This document shows positions 25,054-36,527 of a stretch of 64,000 nt of DNA, piece after piece; position 1 is the first letter of the stretch; every line of letters starts with the position of its first letter. Location: NCBI GenBank assembly GCA_930367215.1, contig OV884060.1, forward strand, positions 12,728,001-12,792,000, read 5' to 3'. The notes under the pieces were generated by a model. The model made no database searches. It saw only the letters and a program-made list of their open reading frames with translations, and was not told where the DNA came from. This DNA is from Pollenia angustigena. Taxonomy: Eukaryota > Arthropoda > Insecta > Diptera > Polleniidae. The translations under genes were made by a program, and so were the position numbers.

Positions 25054-27310
25054 TCAAAATAAGTGTTGTTTACAAGACGATTTAAATAGTGAAATTCGAT
25101 TAATTGATTTCAAATCTGGATGTAAATTATTGAATTTTACAGCACCCACGTAATCAATGCGTTGCTTGGTAGTTTCTAGTCTACATCAAGGAATTCTTGA
25201 ATTTGATCTGTTTCGTGTGTTTACACTAAATTGCTGTTGAGAAAATGTTATGCTTTGGTGACTAATATGGTTAATGCATTTAAAAACAAACATTAACACC
25301 TGATACTCATGCAATCCATAAATTGGTAAAATTGTTTTGCTTATATCTTTGTACAATGTGACAGTTGAATACAGTATTGGTAGTTTGTAAATAATTTGTA
25401 ATGCTTTGTTTTGCATGCATTGAAGTGATTTCAGTGAAATGTTATTTTTATTGTTAGCATATATAATTGCTAAGTAATTCAAATGCGATTGAATCAAGGA
25501 TTGAAATATCATCATCTTTGATTTAACATCCAGTTTATTTTTCAATTTATATAAAATTCCAATTGCTGGAGCTATTTTCCTTTTCAAATCGGTTATATGT
25601 AAATCCCATGACAAATTACTTTGCAATGTAATTCCCAAATACTTAACGGAATGGGCTTCATGAACGGCCTTTCCATTAATAAACACGTTGAAATCACTAT
25701 TTATACTTAAAGCATGTGGTCTCAAGCGTATTAATTTGGTTTTATCAGGGTTAAGAACTAATCGATTTAATCGCGCAAATTCAAATATCAAAGCAGCATC
25801 TCTTTCAATTCTTGTTTTAAGTGCTAAATCGTACTTGTAGGGGTAAAACAAGCACACATCGTCTGCAAACTTAACAAGTTGCCCATCTAAATTTAGATTT
25901 TTTAAATCATTTAAGTATATAGAAAACAAAAGAGGGCCCAATCCACTACCCTGCGGTACACCATAATCAACAGAACCAAGAAAACTGTCCGTGCTGTTTA
26001 TATTAACATATTGTTTCCTATTAACGAAATAATTTTTAAACAATAAAAGTTCTCGTCCCTGAACACCATATTTCATTTATTTCTGTAACATTATCTCATG
26101 ATCATGATCTAAATCAAAAGCTTTAGTAAAGTCAAAAAATATTCCAGCAACTCCACTAGAACCTCCATCAAGCCCACTACAAACCCAATAAAAAATTTTA
26201 TCATTTTGCGAAGCACTAATGGTACATTTCAAAAAATAAGCGCACAATTATGCGCTACGCAATAAGACATACAGAAATGCAGTAAAGTAAGTGAAATAAC
26301 TCTCAACAATTTTTATAAAAAAAAAATAAAATTTCAAGTGCTACGGCATTCCCTTACTACGAAGCAGGTTTGTAAGGCAGAGTACTAAAAAATAACTGTA
26401 AAAAAACATTCAGTGTGTAAAGCTGATCGTTACATCCAACAATTTTTTTATGCGCTGAATAATGCGCGTTATGTGTCAAAAATGTATTGCTTCAAAGTGG
26501 GAACTCGCCATATAAAATTCATGTCTTCCGTAAGCGCAATGGTAAGCGAAACTCTTACATTTCTCCCTTACAAACCTGCTTCGCTCGAAGCACAATTTTT
26601 TATTGGGAATGAACTGCACTACATTCAGTACTACAACCCTTTCGAAATCCAAATTGATAATTGTATAAAAAAGTATTTTCCTCCATATAAAATAGAAGTT
26701 TATCATAAAGAATCTTCTCAAAACTTTTATCAATTGTAGAAAGAACAGCAATAGGTCTATATTTATCTATATTTGTTGCATTAACCTCTTTCGGAATTGG
26801 AACTATTTTGTGCACTTTTAAGACGTCAGGGTACACTGAATTGTTAACGATTTTATTAAAAATATCTTTAAATATCGGGATTAAAATATCTCTACATTCT
26901 TTAACAAATTTAGGCGAAATATCATCAAATTATATTTAAAATTTTGGAGTATTTCAAACATATCATCATCATTAACGTTACAAAGTGTAAAACGATGAGG
27001 TGACTGTGAACGAGTCCGTTAAGAATTGAATCCATCACCAGGCTACATTTCAATTTCCCTTTTAAGATTTTCCACACTCGTAATAAAATAATTATTAAGG
27101 CAATTCACTTTATCTTGGTCACATATTAATGATTGCCCTTGAGAATCCTTAAGGTGAATGACGTTACTCTTTGTTCGACCAAGAGTAATATTTATAAATT
27201 TCCACGATTTCTTAGGATCATTACCTGCCATCAATAAATTTCTAGCGTAATAATCATCTCTACACTTTTTTGTAGAAATTTTTATAACTTTGCTGATTCG
27301 CTTTAAAATA
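25054..27310 (-). pseudogene. CR1/Jockey-type LINE reverse transcriptase, split by a MITE
   Basis: Read on the minus strand from high to low coordinates: a pre-RT linker (KKSWKFINITLGR, 27234-27043), a frameshifted stretch with DDISPKFVKECRDI-like residues, then KVHKIVPIPKEVN, KYRPIAVLSTIDKSFEK and YNYQFGFRKGCSTE (to about 26608). Here a 424-bp inverted-repeat element interrupts the gene. The RT resumes with GIFFDFTKAFDLDHDHEIML (motif A, first catalytic Asp), meets a TAA at 26077-26079, and continues with YGVPQGSGLGPLLFS (motif B), KFADDVCLF (motif C, both Asp) and VKYLGITLQSNLSWD. After a frameshift near 25185 it ends with RLETTKQRIDYVGAVKFNN and a stop at about 25054. No RNase H follows. 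5' truncated, inactive. Confidence 0.88.
26184..26607. repeat. MITE-like insertion inside the LINE reverse transcriptase
   Basis: The left end CCCAATAAAAAATT and the right end AATTTTTTATTGGG are perfect 14-bp inverted repeats. Pairing continues inside with CGAAGC, and a second inner pair (GAAGCAGGTTTGTAAGG near 26360, CCTTACAAACCTGCTTC near 26568) makes a nested hairpin. Removing the block brings the two parts of the RT domain together, which shows it is an insertion. TGTAGTG, read on the minus strand, lies close outside both ends, but not at equal distance, so I do not call it a target duplication. Confidence 0.7.
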
Positions 27311-27535
27311 TATCATTTAAAATATCATAAATGTCTATTTTAAATAACATTGCCTGGGGTATAAAAAGTCACTAGTACTGTTGACTGTGTCAATAGTGAA
27401 TCAGTACAGATTCACTAGTGACATTTCCTGCAGGGTTTATAATGAAGTTTTTAGTATTGTAAATATGTATGTATATGTAAGAATTATTTAGTTTTTGTCT
27501 AGTTGCTATCTATTCTGCTCGCAAAATGGTGATGG
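27311..27535. other. Spacer with a small GTCACTAGT hairpin
   Basis: GTCACTAGT at 27368-27376 is mirrored by ACTAGTGAC at 27414-27422, with GTGAATC/GATTCAC pairing between them. It is about 55 bp long. It could be a tiny MITE or chance. Confidence 0.3.
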
Positions 27536-28310
27536 GTATATGGCTATTTCCAAAAAAACGTCAACCACAAAAAATGGAAAAAAAATTTTTCTTTTCAAGA
27601 TTTATTTAGAGAATTGCTTATATTTTTTTAATATATGCGTATAAATTAATTGATTCGAAAAAAAAGATAAATGGTAAACGAAGTACTACAACTTTTAGCA
27701 CATACTTGTGTGTATTAGAAAATATGCATTTGGAACAACAATACTCTAATCGAAGGCATATTTATGATCTGAAAAACATTTTTTATTAAGTTTCTTATAT
27801 AAAGGATTATAAATAGCAACATAAAAAAATTTTAAATCATGGTGGAAAAATTGTCCCGTTTACAATGTCCCGTTTACAATTTCTTTAACAATTTATTTAA
27901 AAAAATGTAATTCATATTTTATTTTGAAATCGAAACCATTTTTAGGGCACATTAGTACGCAACATTTTAAAATTAATCCCAATAAAATATTGTGTCAGGT
28001 TTCGCAGAAATTATTGTTTAAACGGTTACCCCTTAAAACCCACTTCCGTTTTTTTGTCCCGTTTACAATCAGTGGTTTTTTGCAATTATCTCGGAAACCA
28101 CGACAGTAAGCGAAAAATTTCATGTGCGGAAATTAAAGAGCTAATTGAGAGTTAAAAGAATCATTAATTTAAAAAATGAAAATCAGGTTGTTTTTTACAG
28201 TTTTGTCAATATAAACGTGTGCGAATGTCCCGTTCACAATCTTGGAAGTGCTCATATAAGATTCGGCATAGCCGAATATAGCACACTTACTTGTTTTTTT
28301 TTTTTAATAT
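27536..28310. repeat. Dispersed repeat with TGTCCCGTTTACAAT words and hairpin tail
   Basis: The 15-mer TGTCCCGTTTACAAT occurs near 27852, 27868 and 28054, with a one-base variant near 28228. The element seems to end with the hairpin TTCGGCATAGCCGAA followed by TATAGCACACTTACTTGTTT (28262-28299), a tail also found at about 46314-46345 and 38180-38215. No protein. The family was not recognised; the hairpin near the end recalls rolling-circle (Helitron-like) termini, but the expected CTRR end is not present. Confidence 0.5.
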
Positions 28311-29690
28311 TTGATAAAACATTTCGAAACATTTTTTAATTAAGATTTTTTTTCTTAAAAAAAATTTTATGAATTGTTAAACTTATTTCTTTAATTAAAA
28401 GAAAAATACTCGAACAAACTAAATTGCAAATACTACAATCTAGAATGCTTTTTGCGTATTAATGAATTTTTATTTTTTTTTTTTTTTTTTGTTTCTCATA
28501 AATATTCTTGACAATAATATGGCTTATTATTATTAGAGAAGCATTTCGCTTTTATTACCCCCCAAAAAAAAAAACATGTAAAAGGAAACTATGCGCAGGA
28601 AAAATATTTCGTTATATTTCTTTATTTTTTGTTGTTGTTTGCACTATATGTACAGTCCATACTAATATAATTTTTCATTAGCATTTTTTTTAGAAAAAAA
28701 ATTTAAGTACAAAGAAATGGAAAACTACTACTTCTAACTACTAGCTGGAATATTTACTTTGTTACGCATTGCCATTGAATAGATACAATTTGATAACAAT
28801 TTCTGTTGTTTCTAAAAGAATTCTTGCAAAATTATTAACCTGAAATAAACAAACAATTAAGAACTGAAATAATTTTCATTGAATACTTAAAGTTGTATTT
28901 CCTAAACATAAACAAACTAAGAGAAATAGAGAAAGAAAATTTCTTTTATTTCCTAAACACAAACAAACTTAAAGACACAAGGTCTTTGACTAAAAGTTTC
29001 AAGAGTTCAATATGGTAAGATGAAATTGAAAGGGATGCAGCATTACTCGGCTAACGAAGTTAATTGTTTTTCTACAATAGTTTTGTAACGATTCAATGAA
29101 TTTGAAAATTTATATCGAACAGTTTTGAAATATTAAAAAAAATAAAGCATTTTCTTATTTCCAAGCGCTATTAAAAAGTATATCTTCATTGTAAATCGAA
29201 CAATTTTTAAAATAAGTTCGTCCTTTAGCATTTAATCAAACGTTATGTGCACTCACCCAAATATTTGCAAAAGAATTTTGTGTTTGTCATTAAAAACTAT
29301 TATTTAGAAGGTCAAGAGTTCGTTTTCTTCGCAGGGCTTCTGTTGTTTATGGCAAAAATATTTGAACGAGAAGATAACACGTCGTATACGTGAAGCCTAA
29401 AAGTATGTGTTAAAATGTGTGTTTTCTACATGTGTCCAGAAATAAAAACTTGTTTTCCTTTTTTTTTGTGTTTGTTTGTGGCTTTCCGTTTTTTTTTTTT
29501 TTATTGTGTGTGTCGAAAGTCTGTAGCAATATATTTTTATTCTTCCAAGGGTTATTTTTCAATACAAAACTCCCCTTAAAAGCATATGTTAAGTCTAGCG
29601 AGCTTGCAGATTTTTCTTTCAAAATTTGCGACACTGTTTTCCTTCTTTAGTCTTCGGTTCGGAAGATTTGTGGAAAACACACCGGCTAAT
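28311..29690. other. AT-rich noncoding DNA
   Basis: Homopolymer-rich. The mirrored open frames at 29410-29650 are driven by T/A runs and show no domain. Nothing else seen. Confidence 0.35.
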
Positions 29691-30283
29691 AGTGTTTGTT
29701 AAAAAAACCATTAAAAAAATAACGTTTCCCAGTTTGTCATCTTTCGAACACAAAAATAATACTGTTTTTATCTAACTGAACAAAATATGAGAACGTTTAA
29801 TTATGTTCGGTTTTTTTTTTTTTAGACAAATTTCATTGTGTTCACTTCGGTTCATTAATGTTTGTCGCTTTTGGCTGGTAAAAAAAACAAACAATTTTTA
29901 CAAAAACAAAATACACATGCGAAAAAAAACCAAAAGCCAGTAAAATAATTTTGCACAGACAAAACATACACATGTGTATGTATTGACACAAGCTGTTCCT
30001 GCTGCGGTCGTTCCTAAAAATGTTTGTTTGTTCTTTTCTTCATCATTGTAAAAAAAAAGAAACATTATAGAACATTAAAATATAACATTTGTCTACAGCA
30101 TCACTACAATTGTTCTGTTTTTTGACGAAGCACAGAACATTATGTAATGTTCGGTTCATTCTTGAAAATAGTTACGAACGGTATAAAGGGCTGTGTTCGA
30201 CCACACAGTCACTTAAACAATAAATATCGTTCTTGGGTGTCTAAGCCGAACGGTTAATAATGTACTGTTTATTTTCGAACACT
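29691..30283. repeat. Dispersed element with AGTGTTTG/CGAACACT ends, copy 2
   Basis: It ends in AGTGTTTG (left) and CGAACACT (right), inverted with one mismatch. It aligns by eye with 16982-17836 through several blocks and lacks the 347-bp insertion present there. GTTCGGTT and GTTCGA words recur inside. No coding capacity, so it is probably a non-autonomous DNA element. Confidence 0.55.
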
Positions 30284-30350
30284 GATATAAGCTACAAAGT
30301 TAAAATTTTAAGTTGATTCACTTTTGGACTAGATGTAAGATATACTACAT

Positions 30351-30887
30351 TAGACCGGGTCGACCTCCATACAAAAAAAAAAGTTGTGCCAGTCACCCCC
30401 TAGAATGAAAGATATGTCAATGAAGTTTCTAAAACAGGAAAATTTTTTTTTGCCACGCCCCAAAATACAGCACTTTTGGTTTTTTATATGTACCGCTGCC
30501 ATTTAAAGTCCGATCTCATCATATCGCATATCGTTGTTCATGGCTTGACAGTGGCTTCATTTTTGCATTGGATGACTTTTTAATCCGAGCTCACACTCTG
30601 GGCGCCACTTATGCCATCTCGGATCCTTCCCCCAAATGCCAAATTTTTTTCACGTGCCAAGAAAGCCCTTCTAAAACTTAGTATGTATAGCTTTAAATAT
30701 GCTCACTTTTATAACACGCCTCCAAATTAAGCCCCTTTTTTTCTTTTTCACATACATTTTACATAAAACCTGTATTTTGGGGCGTGGCAAAAAGAAAATT
30801 TTTCCTGTTTTAGAAACTTCATTGACATATCTTTCATTCTTGGGGGTGACTGACACAACTATTTTTTTCGACCCACCTTAATATACA
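30351..30887. repeat. Foldback element with ~115-bp inverted arms
   Basis: The left arm (from GACCGGGTCGACC, through GAATGAAAGATATGTCAATG and GTTTCTAAAACAGG, to CCACGCCCCAAAATACAG) is repeated in inverted form on the right (CTGTATTTTGGGGCGTGG to GGGGGTGACTG and TTCGACCCACC). Identity between the arms is high, so the copy is fairly young or its arms have been homogenised. The centre holds a GC-richer 30590-30680 segment. The mirrored open frames at 30671-30881 are a product of the arms. Confidence 0.75.
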
Positions 30888-32090
30888 TATTTCTTATTGT
30901 TATTTTATATTTATCGACCTTTTTCTACTATATTAATGTTAAACAGGGAGAGTTAATTTAATTTTGCTTTCTTATTAAATATTAAATTTGTACTTTTTTT
31001 GTAACAAAATAAATTTAAGGTATAATGAACGGTTTAACTGTTGTTAACAATTTCGCGCGCAATAATCTTATTATCACTCATATTTTTTCGCAGTTGTTAA
31101 AAAATTTTGCCAGTAATATTTTGTAACTTTTTTACTGAATTAACGCAGTAAAACTCTATCAAATTTTATTTATGAAAATTCCGCACAAGTTTTTTTATAT
31201 AGAGTGTTGCAAAATTTTTCGTAAAGTTTGAAGAGAGTGCCAGGATTTATTTAGGTTTTTTTATGCTATACCCAGGTTTAATTAATTCTTTCCTTTTGCT
31301 TGTTTTTCAAGCCAGAACTAAAATAAATATTTATCTATTTAAACTTTTTTATTTCAACATAATATTTTTATATATTTAGTTACCTTTAAATACTACGAAG
31401 ACAAACATCCAGCAGTCACTCCTGCAAATACAGTAGCAGGGCATAATATTAAGGACACTTGAATATTTTGAAAAAAAAACCCTTCAGCAAAATTAAAATC
31501 TAAACAATGTATGTGTGTCAAATTGTATTAAAGCACTTACAAGTTTAAATAATCGCAATATCTAAGCTGTACATACATAAATTGCTTTCACTGTTTTATT
31601 TACATTTCCTTTTGTTTTCTGTGTCTATGTTTGCATATGCTTAATTTTTCTTCTTACAACTGGTTTTATGTACCCAAAACTTGTTCTTCCAATTTGTTGA
31701 TAATTATTTTACTTTTGGTTAAATTGTTTACATATTTACTGTTTGCTTGAATAGTGTCAGCCAGGGTTTTTTTTGATTTCACTATAATTTTCTAGTATTA
31801 AAAATATTTTGCTTCCTTTATTAGTTTCGGTCTGCTGATCAGAGGGCAAAGTACAGGAAGTCGAAATTTACATTTTAATTGTATTGTAATTTCAATCGAT
31901 ATTGAACGCCATTATTTACCACCCCCTGCACTAAATTTGGCAAATGATTGATTCAATTGGCTTTTCTGTTTTAAAATAATCCACTATAAATAATTTTAAT
32001 TTTCTGCAGCAAATTCAAATACTTTATGTATTTTTCCCTAATAAAATGCTTATCCGCGAAAACCTCTGGCTTTACGCAGGCATAAATTAA
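30888..32090. other. AT-rich noncoding DNA
   Basis: No gene, repeat boundary or structured RNA recognised. Confidence 0.35.
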
Positions 32091-33209
32091 ATTCTGTGGC
32101 ATTTTGACAAAACATCTTAAGTCGATTTTAAAAAGTTGAAAAAATGCTGTTAATCATACGAATTTTTATTCAAAATACATTTTTGTTAACGTTTTTAAAA
32201 TTTTGTATTATAAACGGAATTTTTCTTTAATTTTGGTTTATTTTATTACACTACGTGACAATTTTTTGACCAAATGAATCTGACACCAAATCTTTATATA
32301 AAATTTTCCGCTGAATCTGCATATGAAGTCAGAATTGTCAAAAGTAAAACACTTTTTGAGATATTCCAAAATAACCGTTATTTGTGTTTTTAAAAAAAGA
32401 TGCTGTGACTGAAATGCAAATATCCAAAAAATAAAATTTTAGCCTATTTCTATACGAACATTTTGTGCCAAATAGGAACCAGATCGGTGCAAAAATGACA
32501 AAGTTACAGAAGATTAATTGAATTAACCAACAACAAATAAATAAACAAAGCTCAATTTTTAGTAACAACAAATATTAAAAATTGCTTAAAACTATTGAAT
32601 TTCTATGTGGGTTAATTTACTAAATCTTCTATAGCTTTGTAATTTTTGTACTAAAATATGTCTTGTTGGGCACAAAATGTTCATTTTAAAATAATCTTAT
32701 GTCGCATGCAATAAAACATTAGGATTTTTAAATCATTGGTTTAAAAAAAATAACTTGAAAAGAGCCAAATTGAACAAAATCATAAAATTTTCAATGAAGC
32801 TTGGATTTTTGTCCCACGTAACTCTGTCATTTCTTGACCAATCTTCACTGCCAATTCATGGTTATTTTAGAAATTATAACCTTTTACTAGAAAGAAAGAA
32901 TTACATAATCCGTTGAAAATTTTTGAAGATATTTGCATTTCAGTCACATCATCTTTTTTAAAAACACAAATAACGGTTATCTTGGAATATCTCAAAAACT
33001 GTTCTACTTTTGACAATTCTGACTTCATATTCGGATTCAGCGGAAAATTTTACATAATGATTAGCTGCCATATTTATTTGGTCACGACTTTGTTGAAATT
33101 TTGTCACGAAGTGTTATTTAATAAAAATGATTGCTTCACCGAGCTTTTTTTAAAAACTTTTTTCTATCTTATCTCGACTTAAGATGTTTTGTCAAAATGC
33201 CACAGAATT
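32091..33209. repeat. Large imperfect palindrome (~1.1 kb)
   Basis: The outer arms ATTCTGTGGCATTTTGACAA (32091) and TTGTCAAAATGCCACAGAAT (ending 33209) are perfect inverted copies and continue with AACATCTTAAGTCGA. A second long paired block, 32330-32430 against 32920-33030, includes AATAACCGTTATTTGTGTTT and its complement and GAAATGCAAATATC and its complement. The centre is near 32650. Both arms carry matching open frames (32338-32571 minus, 32913-33182 plus) that are mirror images, not genes. Best read as a foldback element or a head-to-head duplication. Confidence 0.7.
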
Positions 33210-33270
33210 GTACCTTAGAATGAATCAGTCCTAAATATAAAACAATTTAAAGTAACAAAAAAGGATTGAG

Positions 33271-33986
33271 GCCGAATTATAAACACCCGCATTTTAAAAT
33301 CCCGAATTTCTCATATTTCTAAATTCTGAATTTTAATATCCCGAAATTTTTAAAACCAAATAATTGTACAGTACATAATTGGGCCTTAGGCCGGGCGTAA
33401 GGATTTCCTCCTCTAAAGTATGTATAACAAACACCGACTGCGCTAACGAAATTCTAGAGGGAAGAGAACTGACACCAAAGTACTCCCGTGATAGGTCTTT
33501 GGTGGTAGGGACCGGTTCTATTTCTAACAGTTTACATGAATAAGACTTATACATGTGGTTGTCTTTGGAGGGGATCAATTAATAGCATTTGACCAGTCAT
33601 ACATCTATTCTTTATGAACATGTTTATTTTGATACAATGTAGTATTATTGCAATTAAACAGGTCTCAGGAATAAATTTAAGGACAAAATTTAAAAAAAGT
33701 CCCAAAAAAATGTGTCACACTACCTGTGAAGACTATACTGTAATTCTTTACTTTTTCTACCGTTTTGTTCTTCATATACTAGTTAAATGCTTGGTTTTCC
33801 TTTCACTGGTCATGAGTTCTTTCTTTTGGTACTTGTTCTATTTTCCCAAATCCCCAGTCTGTTGCAACAATTGCCACAAATTGCCCACAGGGAAGCTTCT
33901 CAATTCGGGATTTTTAACTTTAGTATTTTAAGGTTTGGGATTTTAAGATTAAGAATTCTGAAATTTGGGAAACAAAATAATTCGGC
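33271..33986. repeat. Foldback element with ATCCCGAAATT arms and one 82-bp-type module
   Basis: The outer ends GCCGAATTAT and ATAATTCGGC are inverted copies. The left arm (33290-33360) and right arm (33895-33975) are arrays of words such as ATCCCGAAATTT and TCTGAATTTTAA and their complements. Next to the left arm, 33388-33460 is a decayed minus-orientation copy of the module found in three other elements (GGCCGGGCGTAAGGATTT, then a CTCCTCTA block and GTATAACAAACACCGACT). No matching 9-bp flanking repeats were found, so the boundaries are less secure than for the other three. Confidence 0.55.
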
Positions 33987-34111
33987 ATATAAATAAGTCA
34001 GGATTTAAATACTATATACACAAAAACAAAGATATTACCCCAGCAAATGCTAAAATTGAAGCACAAAATGGGTTTTAAAATAATGATTTTCAAAGAGTAA
34101 AAAGAAACACC

Positions 34112-34537
34112 CAGAGAAAAAACATGTGAAAATATGGTCACCTCTAACAAAACTATTTTTAAAGAAAATTTTAAACATATTTATATATATAAGGGTTGAA
34201 TTAGTCCTCTATCAAGAAGCCACAACCATGTTATGGTTGTTTCCGAACATGTTATGGTTAAACATAACTAAAACATGTTTAACACTTTTAAAAGCATGGT
34301 TGCTCTTCGAAAAGAGGAAAATAGTATTGTTAATTTAAAACTAATTATAGTCATATTTAACTATAACATGTTTAGAGGCAACCATAATATGGTTGTGGCT
34401 TCTTGATGGAGGAATAATTCAACAATAATATGGTTGTAGGTGACAATTATATGGTTAAATGAAACATAACATGTTCACAATTGTCTTTAAAAATAGTTTT
34501 GTTGGAGGTGACCATATTTAAACATGTTTTTTCTCTG
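34112..34537. repeat. CAGAGAAAAAACATG foldback with AACCATAT-type arms
   Basis: The left end CAGAGAAAAAACATGT and right end ACATGTTTTTTCTCTG are perfect inverted repeats. Pairing extends through TATGGTCACCTC, ACAAAACTATTTTTAAAG and CATCAAGAAGCCACAACCAT (with small changes), so most of the 426 bp can fold. The words AACCATATTATGGTTG and CATGTTATGGTTAAAC recur in both arms. No coding capacity, and no exact target duplication seen. Confidence 0.75.
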
Positions 34538-34609
34538 CGTGCAGGGGTGTGCTAAAAAACGAAAACGTAAAACGCATGCATTTGGAAGTTGTTTGTTTTT
34601 ATTATTATT

Positions 34610-35085
34610 AATTTCCCGTAGTTCCTAGGTGGAACATAGGGCCTCTTTCGGTTTCTTTAATCAGTTGTGTTTAAGATGAGCAGGGGACTAGCCTTCAGCA
34701 TCCGATCCTGGTACCGGGGTTGCCGATTACGCCCCCAGGCTGGCTTTGTCATTTGCATTTGCCCTGACTTTTCCACGTAGCCCTCCCTGACTTGGGCTTT
34801 GGATGCTACCGTTGATTCAAAATTTATTCTTCCGCTACCATTCCTAAAAGAATACCCGTGGATTAGTATTCTTTATTCCAACAGGCCATTAGATCGTGTA
34901 TGACAAAATTGCCCAGTTGAAACTCCCTCTCTCTTCAGCCCCGAGCTAATGTCCCATGCGGGTTGGATACCACATCTTCAATTAGGTTGCTTGGGTTTCT
35001 AGGATGCACCACGCGGAAGTGAGAGTAGGAATTGAGTGGAATTGGCCTTCAGTGTCTGCATACCCTGAAATGACATTTCCACCCC
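34610..35085. other. GC-richer unassigned segment
   Basis: For about 470 bp the GC content is close to half, unlike the flanks. It contains no long open frame. On the minus strand it reads GTATCCAACCCGCATGGGAC and then a GCTCGGGGCTGAAGAG stretch, which reminds me of LINE 5'-UTR-like or promoter-like sequence, but I cannot assign it. It could also be a structured noncoding RNA or SINE-like unit. No duplicate copy was seen in the window. Confidence 0.35.
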
Positions 35086-35304
35086 AAGAAGTTGTTTGTA
35101 ATACACATTTAATCTTGTTTTAATAATTTTTGTTTAATTGGGAAATATTTGTATAATATTTGTCATTAAATTCTTTTATAACAAAAATCTTATTAAAAAC
35201 GACATTTAAAATTCTTGCGTTTTACATTTTCCAATTTCGGCGCTCCCCTGAAAACCTTATTTTTTATCGTAAGTTATAAAAAAAGGTCACCCTAAAAAGA
35301 TCAC

Positions 35305-35645
35305 TCTTTTGCTAGAAAATTTTTTAATAAACAAGTGTTTGTTAGCAAATTTGCTAATAAATAAAATTTCGTTTGAAAATTTGTTGATAAACAAGTTTTT
35401 GAGAAAGTTTCTTGAAACACAAGTTTCTTTTATTACTTAACAAGTTTTCGTTATAAATGTTTTCACTAAACAAATTTTTTGGTAAAAAAAAACATTAATG
35501 ATATAAATTTTGTTGCTTAATGCATTTTGCAAAACAAGTTTTCGTTAGAAAATTTTTGTTAGTCATGTTTTTGCTTGAAACATTGTTAATAAACAAGTTT
35601 CTTTTGAACCATTGCTAACAATTAAGATTTTTTGATGAACCAGTT
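35305..35645. repeat. Degenerate array of AAACAAGTTT and GTTAGAAAATTT words
   Basis: AACAAGTTT or close variants occur at least six times, and TTAGAAAATTTTTGTTAG-like words alternate with AATAAACAAG, so the segment looks like a decayed tandem array or the arm of an old foldback element. No clear mirror arm or ends were found. Confidence 0.4.
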
Positions 35646-36414
35646 GTCATAAAATCATTTGCTGCGAACAATTTTTTTAGTTCAATTCTTGTAAATTTGC
35701 ATCATTTATTAAAAAAATCACAATTTGGAATTTTTACAGTTGTAAGTAATTAATACAATATTTTTTTAGATAGAAGCAAAATCAATTAATTGTTTGCTAG
35801 ATTCTACGAATTTGGTGATTAAAAGCAACTTTAAATTTTTGTTGTAGTGTCAATAGAAAACTTCTTATTAAAAGTATATTTTCATATAGCATTTTAACTT
35901 TTTGCTAAAAAATAGCGTACCTTAAGAAAAAGGAGCTTAAAAAAAACTTAGGATAAAAAGTTTTGAATTCTATTCCCATCACTCCTTTAAAAATAACTCT
36001 CTCTTATTATGTTTTTTTAATAAGGTGAATGTGTATTTGTTTAAATAACTGTCAGTTACAATAAACTTTAGGTAAATATCATTCTATCTTGAATAATTTC
36101 CTTCGTATTTTGTCACTTGAAAACTTCTTGAAGGCAAAGAAACTATACGAAGTAATTTCTAGCAATATTTACATGTGTGTACTTGTGTGCAAACACTTTA
36201 TAAATTATTTTCACACAAAAGTAGATTAAATATTTATATCTTGAGATTATATTAAACAAAAGAAAAATAAACCAATCCTTGTTAAATGTTAAAAATTTTG
36301 ACAGGTATACTAACACAAACAAAATGTTAAAACACACATGAATTCACACATATATGTTTATAATGATAATGATTATAATCTCATAACTCATATAAACACA
36401 TTTACACATACAAT
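35646..36414. other. AT-rich noncoding DNA
   Basis: No gene or clear repeat seen. The open frame at 36143-36337 has no domain. Confidence 0.35.
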
Positions 36415-36527
36415 CCCAGCTAGCATTTTGTATCATAATCTAATCATTAAGGAATCAGCTTCAAGTGCAAAATACCCGTATATGAGCTCCTTTTTCAATC
36501 ATAAATGATACTCTCGTTGTAAGAAAA

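Noticed and set aside
34126..34338. Open frame within the CAGAGAAAAAACATG foldback
   Set aside because: It lies wholly in the inverted arms and has no mirrored conservation of reading frame.
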